Assembly (NCBI GenBank): GCA_964036045.1
Contig: OZ038383.1
Location: 111,821,241 to 111,885,240 of the forward strand
DNA length: 64,000 bases
Direction of reading: 5' to 3'
DNA from: Eutreptiella sp. 'Long Island Sound 2002'
Taxonomy: Eukaryota; Euglenozoa; Euglenophyceae; Eutreptiales; Eutreptiaceae
Shown here: in pieces, positions 52,901-62,579 of the stretch
Numbering within the stretch: position 1 is the stretch's first letter
Layout: each line of letters opens with the position of its first letter
Notes under the pieces: model-generated
What the model was told of the DNA's origin: nothing
Databases searched by the model: none
The model's input: the letters and a program-made list of their open reading frames with translations, nothing else
Program-made: the position numbers and the translations under genes

Positions 52901-55900
52901 GGGGGGGATGCCATCAAGGCTGCGTCCGTGCGCTGGTCGGGGGATGCCGCCCCCGCCTCCCTCCAGCAGCCGCCCGTATTGGGGGCTGCCGGGGGGGGGG
53001 GGGTTGGCACAAGGCCTTGGTATCTGCGGGGGGGGGGGTCGCAGCCCCGTGTGGACCGTGTGGAAGTTTGTGTGTAAGTGTGTGTGTGCGTGTGTGTGTG
53101 TGTGGAGGGGGGGGGGTGTTGTGATACCCCTGTTCGGCTTTTGGGGAGGGCAGAGGGGTGGGGGGAAGAGGTTGGGCCGTGCGGAACTGCCAACGCACCG
53201 ACTGGGGGCAGCAGGGGCAGCAGGGGCAGCATCAAGTATGAGCTGAAGGGGGTGGGGGGGGGGGGGGGCGAGCACCAAAGGCTGAGGATGAGGACGGCCG
53301 GGGGGGGGGGGGGGGGCTGTAAAGCAGAGGGATGTGGTAGAGGGGGGCTGGACCCCAAAAGTGTGTGTACCAAGAATGGCCCAAATCCATATTTTCTGCG
53401 GCAAATTTCATTTTTTTCCCACAATCAAATCTGGGTCCAGAAGGGGGGGGGGGGCGGTCCAGCCCCCCCCCCCCCCCCCTCCTGCGGTTGTCAGCCGTTC
53501 TAACACATCCCCGGGGTAAAGACTGTGGCATGCCCCCAGACAAAAGAGAACGTGGCACACCACACATCCAGACGGACCGCCAAAGAAGCAGCATTCGTTG
53601 GCACACAGCCCTGCCCCAATCCTGAAAGGGAAAGGACCTCAGAAGTGGCCCCAGCAGCGGCTAGACAGGCGGTTGGAGGAGGTTGCCAAAGCGATTGGGG
53701 GCGGTTACTGTTGGTTACAAATGCGATTGAGCCTGGCCCTTGCCGCCGGGGGGACAGTGGCTGGGTGTAGGCTGGGCGCCCTGGATGGGGGGGAGGGGGG
53801 TTACCTCTCCCTCTTCCAATGCAATGATCCCTCTGCGGGACGCCCCCCCCCCCCCCCCGCCCTCAGCAGCACACACCTCCTTCTCCTTCTCGTACCAACT
53901 CGCCAGCTGGTTGACATACACGGTCTTGCGGGAGTCGGTCTGCAGCTGCAACTCCCGCACCAGACGCCCCATGAAATTGGCCGATAAGTCGTCCACGGGG
54001 GCGAACTTGGGGATGGGGACCTGCAACATCGCGTCCCAAAGAAATTGTGGAATGGGATGCAACGCGGTCCTTCGGGGCGCAGCGGCGGGCTCTCGTGGGA
54101 GTTGCGGGGGCACATGGTCCGGCGGGGGCGCTGCTCAAGGGGAAGGGGGCCCGAAGCCTCAGCCCGGGCCCAACATCGATTTGCCAGCGGTCGGTCTGGC
54201 CCAGAGGTGAGCACTAGACTCCAGCACTCCCATGGCCCTCGGATGTGAGGGTCACTCTGCGCCGGAGGCCACCGGATGCAATCCCTCCCACTGCCAGAGG
54301 CAGTGGGATGCGGTTGTTGTGGAGCTTGTGAATAAACATTGATCGCACGCAGGGCTCCTTTTAACGGGGGTCGGGGGGTCTGGGGTGGGGTGGGGGCTGG
54401 GGGGATTGGGTCCAGCCCCCCCCCCCCCCGCCCCCGGTGGTGCTGAGTTTTGAGAGGCACCAAAGGCGGAGAAGAAAATTTTTGGTCTAAGCTAATTGGC
54501 GCTGAAGACGCCAGAGAAAAGTTTAGATTGGCCAAAGGCCCGGAAGAAAATTTGGCCCAATCTTTTGGGCCGCAAAGGTCAAGTGTGGACCCACCACTTA
54601 GCTCCAGCCACGCCTGCCTCATGGCCTTCATTGCCTTCTTGTGTTCGTGTCGCCGGGACAGTTCGGGCCAGTTTTGCTCCCTCACCTCCCTGAATCAGGC
54701 AAGGGCTGGCTGTCGTCTATTGGGTTCAGGGCATTATCGAGATGACACTACTCTGGCCTGAGTCCGGGGCATGGCGCGCCTTCGTGTTCCACGTGGGTGT
54801 TCATCGACCTGTGTTTGCTGGAGCTGGCCCCCCACATACCTTTCGTTCGGCTGGACCCAGGTCATGGAGGGTGCGGGGAGGTCAGAAGTCAACCAAGTTG
54901 GTCGCTGCCACCGGCCACGGCTTTGTATTCGGGCCTTAGGGTACAGGGGCCAGGCCCAATGGGACAGGGGACGCCGACGTCAATGTGTGTTACGGTGTGT
55001 TGAACAGCTCCTGTCTGGGTCAGGCGTGCAGCCCCCTTCCGTGCGGCATGCGGTCGTGGAAGCTGTCGCCGGTGATCGCGGCGCCAGCCAGTCCTGGTGG
55101 CAGTTCATCGGGGAGGGGGGGAGGCAGGCTCAGGGAACAGTACTTGCCGGGTGCTGCAGGTCGGGGCCCATGGCGAGCGAGAGACGGCCCTTGAGCGCCA
55201 CCTAGTCGGTCAAGAGACACGGTCTCTTGGGGGCCGGAGTGCAGTCCTACAAGTCCAGGAGGGGGTCGCCAGCTGTGCCTCCTATTATGGCGTGCGGTGT
55301 GCAAGAGGGGGGGGCGGTGTCGCAAGTGTGCCGCCTGCGGGTGGGGGTCTGGGTTGTGGGACTGGGGGTACATCTTGTGCCCTCCCTCTCTCCTCCGGGG
55401 GACCATAGGGGGGCTTCATCCAAGTCGGATTCGGACTCCAGCCCGTCCTCCAGCTGTGCCGCCATGGGGTGCCGGGCGGTTGTCACAAAGCCCGCCAGTA
55501 GTGGTGATTGTCTCCGTCCCATGTCTGCCACTGTGTTGGCACTGCTGTTGCCCACTATGCCTACGTGTGAAGGCACGTGCAGCCATCTGGTTGTAGGTCC
55601 TGCTGCTGCTATTTCGCTCAGCAATTGGTGCCACAGATCCACGTGCCCCATCGGGCCACGTGATCCTTGCCAGTCATGCCGCTTCCATTTACTCGCCTTG
55701 CCCGTGGCGCCCATGACCACCAGTTTGGAGTTAGAGCAGATGCGGGAGCGCTTTTGCAGATTTCTGTGTTGTATTGCGTGGGGGGCGGCCGGCACCTCGC
55801 CCCTGTCATTGGTTTATTTTTCATGGGCGGGCATGTAGAGTGCCGTATCCCTATGGTCCCCGAAAAAGACGCCATATCCTCCCACCATCCCCGCCTCAGG

Positions 55901-57482
55901 GTGGGTTTCCGATGAGCCGTCCAGGAAGATCACTTCCCATCCCTCTTGGACATATTCGCCAATCACCTTCTGCTGTGCAGCCACCATGGCTGCCCATGCA
56001 GGTCCTTTTTCCATTTTTTGGGCCGCAGTTTGTGGAGCCCGAGGCGGGAACGTGCCGTCGGCTGGATCAGCCGCGGGTGCTGCAGCATGCCCGTGTCCTT
56101 CAGAGACGATATTGCTGCATGCAGCTCCTGTGTTTCGTTGGCATCAATTGGTCAGGTGTGGACCCGCCACTTAGCTCCAACCGCGCCTGCCGTCACGGCC
56201 CTTCATCCCCATCTCCGTTCTACCAGTGAGCCTCATGGACAGGCAAATGGACAGAAGCACTGTGTTTCTTTGGGGCGGGGGGGGGGCTGGTGTCGTGGGG
56301 GGGGGTGGCCCCCCCTCCCCTCAGCGGTGCCGAGTTGCTAAAAGAGCCCTGGTTGCACTGTGCTCTCACGGGCTGAAAAAGTGGTCGCCCAGCCCCACCC
56401 CATCTGCATTGAGTGATGCTGCGTCACGCACCTACGTAACACACCCTCTGCCGGAGGCAACCCAAGTCTCTGCCGGATGTGCTGCCAGTTGTCTGCCGGA
56501 GTCTGCCGGATGCAGACCCTCGCCAGAGTGTAGCGTTCAACTCTGGTCTGGCGCCAGACCTGGTACCTGGCCCTGGCTGTGGCCTGCGGGGTAGGGCCCT
56601 CAGTGGGAATCATATGTTTGCTGTCCACTGACGGAGGGTGCAGGATAAGGAAGGGCCTGAGGGGGTGGTCCTGGTTGATATGGGCGACCCAAGTCCCTCC
56701 TCAGAGGGGCGGGGGGTATGCCAAGTGCACCGGTTGGTTAGAGCCTGAGAGGGATTTGGTAAGAGACCGAGAGGGGAAGGGGGGGCTTTGGCAGCACCAA
56801 CGCAATCCGGGCCCCACAGAACAGCAGAGCGGACCTTGTCGCTCTGGTACTGTGAGTCCCAGTCGTACGTCTTCTTCTTCAAGAACTGGTTGCACTCCTG
56901 CTCCACGTTGTAGTTGATGATGCGGGAGAACTCCTGCGGACGGGGGTAGTGGTGCGGCGGCTGCCAGCCCAAGCCACCCCTGAGAGGGCCACCGACACCA
57001 CTGGGCGGGGGGGGGGTCGATACAGCCCACCCCCCACCCAAAAAAAATGCTCAACTGACGGGCCCCCCAAAACCCCACTCACAGGCACATGACTTCAAAG
57101 AGGAGGGAGCAGGGGGTAGAGTGCAAATTGGGCTGAGGGTGTGGGCTGGGGGGGGGGGGGGTCTGACGGGAGGGGAGGAGGGGTCTGGCTGGACGGCGGT
57201 TTGCGTGTGCGTGTGAGAGGACCGTGTGTGTGCATGTCACTTGCATGTGCCAGGTCTCAACACTGGGGCAGCCCTGCCCTTACAACCAGGGCAAGGGTCA
57301 GGCGTCTATATGTGTGCAGGTGGCCACACACGCACACACACACACACACACACAAGATGTACATGACAACCAGGCACTTAGAACGCGCTGAGTGCAAAGA
57401 TTCTCGTCAGGCGCGTGTCATAACAAGCAGAATAGAAGCAGTGCATGACACGCGGTCGGTGCCTTTCTGTACGTAGAACACA

Positions 57483-57513
<31 letters not shown>

Positions 57514-60500
57514 GCGCACGCACGCACGCACGCACGCAGACAAACAATGAACGCGACAAACAGGGTACTGGTCAAGGCGGCCTGAATGTACCGGATCTTG
57601 TCAGTGTCAAGAAGAACAGTCGAAAGAACAGTCCATGACACGCACTAAGCACCTTTTTGAAATGACGCGCGCGCGCACACACACACACATACACACGGCA
57701 CACCTCCTGCCAGATCTTCAGCCCGTACACTCGGACGTAGTCCTGGATATACTCGAAGCTGCTCTTCATGCCGTTCAGCTTCTGCCCCAGCGACACGAGC
57801 CTGTGCGCACCGACACGGGCACGCTCTCCCGCGCCTCGCCCACCCCCTCCCCCAACCCCCGGTCCCCGTCCCGCACCACAGGACGGCCCTGCAAAGGCCC
57901 CGGCAGTGAGACGGCAATCGGGGCTGACCCCCCCCCCCCCCCTGAGTCGCCAACAGACGTACCCCCTAACCCGATCACAGGCCCTGAGGGAGGGCACATA
58001 TCGCAGTGGTACCTGCTCTCGGGACTGTCTTGCCATCGGGGGAGGACTCGTGCCGCACACTACGTCTGCGGCGAGTCCACCTGAAACGTCCTGGTTGTTG
58101 CCCCCTCCCAAAATGGCCTCAAAGGAGAGCAAACGCTTCGGCCACAAACCTTGTACAACTGCCCCCGCCTCCCCACAGACATGGCACAATCAAGAGCACA
58201 ATACAATGGGCACCCACCTCACCATCTTTGAAATGGCCCTTGGCCCGTTCCGGCCCTTCGCAGTCCCAAGGCAGTACATCCGCAGAGGGGCCCGGCGCGG
58301 GAGGACACATCCATGCGACAACACAACCCCTTTCCCCTGGACGTCACCGAACAGCCGCGCGCCGCGTCAGGTGCTCCCCCGTTGCCGCTCCGGCCAGGGC
58401 TACGACGATCGGGAGGACGGGGACAGGAATGGCAGCACGGGCACTGGGGTTGGTGGACTAACGGGGGCACACTGTGCACAGCGCATGCGCTCAGCACAAG
58501 CTGTGTGCACATCATCTGTCTTGCATGCCCCACCATAAGTAAGTGCCAAGGGACTGAGCATAGGCCGGCGGAAATGCACTTTGGGACGTCATTGTACCCT
58601 TTCATAAGGAATGTGTCAAAAGCATGGGAGTGTGTTTCTTGTGGTGGTTTTGGGGAACCGGGGATCGAGCACTGTACCTCGACCTCCCCCCCCAATCCCC
58701 AAAAGCAAAAGGCTCAGAAGTGGGGGTGGGGGGCTGGAAGTGCTGATGACCCCACCGGACGGTCCCCAGAGGTGGCCAGTGCACGGCAGCGCTCCCCTAT
58801 CCCTCCGGCCCAGGCACCGCACCTCTGCTGGAACGTCAGCTTGTCCTTCTTGGGGAAGAACAGGGCCTCGTGCAGAATGCCGCTGATGCGGTTCACCAGC
58901 GCCTTGCGGATGCCCTCCTCCAACAGCTTGTGCGGGTCCACTTGGATGACCCCCACCAATGTCTTCTCCATGGCCAAAATGCCCATCGTGTAATTGGAGA
59001 CCTGAGGGATAGGCCACGCAAGTGATCGTCCCTCGACCAGAGCGTTGCTTCCCCGCAGTTGGGGGGAGGGGTGATGTGGCGGACCCCCCCAGGCCCCAGA
59101 CACCCATGCACCGAAAACCAAAAAGAAAGTCCTCCGGGGAAAAATGAACTTTTGAGAGCCAACAATGAGAGGCACATTTTAGGTCCACAAACTTCTGTTG
59201 CCCTCATACCTCCCCACCCCCGTAGGGTGGGCCACACACCGAGCAACACCCTGTGTTGGACAAGGTTTCAAATTGAGTGGTGGTGTATTTTCCAGGTGCT
59301 CTCGTGCTGATGCTCAAAAAAATAGACCCTCGTGGTGACACTATAAAAAACACAATATTATTTGTCTACTTTTATTTCAAATGTCATGCAAGGGCCTCGT
59401 GTGGCACGCAAACAACTATTTTTCACATTTCTTTTCCCCTCGTGTGACACTGCACTCAAGCTCACCCCAAGTTCCTGCCCCAGCCCCAGCCCCAGCCCCA
59501 GCCCCATCCGCCGCCAGGGCCTCCCCAAGCAAGGGCCAGGGCACGCCCTATACCCGAGGAGGCCAGAGCACTCATCTGGGGGGGCGGGGACGGGCCATTG
59601 TCAATGCTGTGCGGCTGCCAGAGACTGGGCACGAAGCACACAGCACACGGGCCACCGAGCGAGCCTCCTCTGAACCGGTCCAGCACATGTGCGTAGAGGC
59701 ACTGGTGACCCGGTGCCCAAAGGGCTCCACCAATGCCCCATCCGCACACCCCCTCTCCCACAAATGGGGGGCTGGGGGCACGAGGGAAGGCGACAGGCGC
59801 GCCAGGCTTCAGATCGGGGGAAGGGAGGTGTTAGAAAGGGGGGGAGGGATAAAGGCGTACCGGGGGGGGGGGGGCGTTAGGAATGTGCAACATTTGGGAT
59901 GGCGAATTTTGGTGCAGAGAAAATTTGGCACCAATTCTGAATTATCACTGCAACTTTTGGTACAAAATTCCCGGCTTGTGGCATAAGATCAAGCATAGGC
60001 TATGAATGGTGGTTGTCATTTCCTGTGGGCCTTTGGGTGGTTGCTGTTGTTTCCTGGAGGCTTCTGGATGCTTTGTTGTGGGGCAAACGGAAATGTGCAT
60101 GCCAAGAGCACCAAAAATGACACCCAGAAAAATGGCTTCGGACCTTCAAATACCACGGCATCATGGCACACTTTTGGCGTGCCACATTTTGCCATCCCAA
60201 ATGTCGGCTGTTTCCAATTCTCCCCTCCCCCGGGAGTAGGTAGGCTGGTGGGCTTGTGCTTGCTCGGCTTAGGGGGAGGTTGGGACAAAGCCCTCAGATG
60301 TTGCCGCTCTCCGGGCAGTCGGCGGCGTCAATCAACTTCCCGCCGCTCACAAAGATCCATGAAAGCCGCTGTGTTGGCCCATCGCTTCTGTTTCTCCCTG
60401 GGGTGTGTGTGTTGGGGGGGGGGGGGTTGTCTGCACAAACCTCGCCCACTTGGCCCTCGCCTGCCCCTCTTGTTCCAGATATCTCCACGCACTCTCTGGG

Positions 60501-62548
60501 AGTACGGACCTCCCCCCTGCAGGACGCAGGACGCAGAGGGCGGGGGGCTTCCCCTCCTCCTGCGGGAGCAGTGCAGGCCAATCCTACACAACGTAGCAAC
60601 GCCACACTGATCACTGACGGACGACCCCCGCCCCAACAGAAGAGCATGGGCCTGTGCTGGTTTTCCCTCTGTTTTGAGGCATGGCGGTCCCCCGCCGGCA
60701 CAAACGCAATCGCGGCTCAAACTGCGAGGCACCTCGAAGGACCTCATATGTTGGGGTGACGAAACATTGCACCACGACAGGCGCCGGCATTCCAGAGGAT
60801 TTGTGGCCGCACTGTCACCGACGATGGTGAGGGAGGGGGAGACTGGACAGGGGGGGGTACACAGAGGGGGCCCGCAGAGCGCAGCAGTAGAGGCACGGGG
60901 AACAGGATCCAGTGGGACGGCCCTTCTCCCCCCCTCGGCGGTCCGCCCTCGGGGGTGTTCGGGCGAAGGGTGGCCGGGGCAAAGGGGGGGACAGCCACAG
61001 GACCTGATACGAAAGCTTCGCCAACTCATACCGGGTGTCGAGCTGCGCGTACTCGTGGAGCGATTGCCGCGGGATTTTGGTGGGGCACTCCTGCGGCACA
61101 GGGTCCAGGATGCGACCCTGCCCCACTGCCAGTCCCTGGTGCTGTGCTGCCCTACCCACCGGGGGTTTGGGACGCCCCCCCCCCCCCACCCCAACCCCCA
61201 GCCCAATGCCTCCACCCCCTCACGGTCGCACGCACGTGCGCCGGGGGACGCGCCACGCAGACGCAACGGAACCAGCGGCCTGGGGGGACGCAACGGACTC
61301 TATGCCAACACGAAGCCAAGCTGTTGACTTCTCGCCACCGCCCACACGGCCACCCCAATACCCACGACATGCGGCACATGCCGCTTGACACACACAAATG
61401 GACACGGGGAACAGGCCCTGGTCATCCGTCAGTCTGAGTGCACAAAATTTATCAGGCGGATGTTGGATGGCCGCCATAACACACACGCAGAGAGAGAGAG
61501 AGACAGAGACATGCAAACACTCTCAAACCCGCAAGCACACGCATGCATGCACGCACACACCCACACAATTTGCGATGCACAGCACAAAGCGTTGTTGGCT
61601 GAGTGAAAAATCCTCGTCAGTTGGTCATCAGACAAGACAAACAGAGCATGTCCAACGCCAACAGGCGCCCTTCTGCAGTACAGGGGGCGGAGACGAGGAT
61701 GCCCAGACCCCAGGCGATGGTCAGTAAACTGATATAGCCTCTGGCGTTCCGGACGCAGCCAGAGGCCTGCAGCAAAGGATGACCAGGTGGCAGCTTCAGA
61801 GCTGCCTGTGGTTGAGGGGTACGGATTGGAGCCCTCACCTCCCTGCCCCCTGCACTACTTCAGCCCCCCGAGGAGTGTGGTACACTGAGTTTTGACCTAC
61901 AGATTTAGTTGCAAATGGCAGAAAACATACAGTTGGCTGAAATACACCGTAACCGGTGCACTACACACACACACGCATTGTGCTGCTGTTGGCAAGGACA
62001 GGCTGTGTCTTGACAGCTCCCTTGTTGAAGAGGTTTAACGCACGCAACGTCAGTATTCCATGCCCTGTTTATGCCGTCAATGGCGAGTCCCGGGGGTAGC
62101 ACCCATGATGTGTAGCAGTTGCCATCCCAGAATGCGTGTTTGTTCAACCAGGTTTGTACTTTGGACAGGATGATGCATCGTTTGGCAGGCATGTGATGTA
62201 CCACGGAATGTACGCACTTCACAGTTGCTTGCACAGCATGTTGGCTCGTTTCATACACCCAGTGTATGCCTTTGTGTATCGCACACATGGCAACGGTTTT
62301 CCTGTACCCAGACAGCAGCATGACTTGCAGCCAGGCAAGGGCGGACAGAATCTGGCCCAGCGTTCGCGTCCATGGTAGTCCGTTTTTCAGTACGCTTGTC
62401 ATGATGTTACCGAGGTATCCCTGGTATGCCAGGCTGGGGGTCATGTGTGGCGCCTTCAGACGGAGGGACCAATCCGGCTTTAGGGCCGCAGGCTCAATGA
62501 ACACGCACCCCTCACCCGGTGTATGCACACACACACACACACACACAG

Positions 62549-62579
<31 letters not shown>

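Noticed and set aside
58189-58538. Long open frames on both strands across intron 3
   Set aside because: They are shadows caused by GC-rich sequence; they do not match any family and they cross firm splice sites of exon 4 or nothing conserved.
60328-61293. A 321-codon minus-strand open frame
   Set aside because: It overlaps strumpellin exon 2 in another frame, runs through both splice sites and contains no recognisable domain. High GC explains it.
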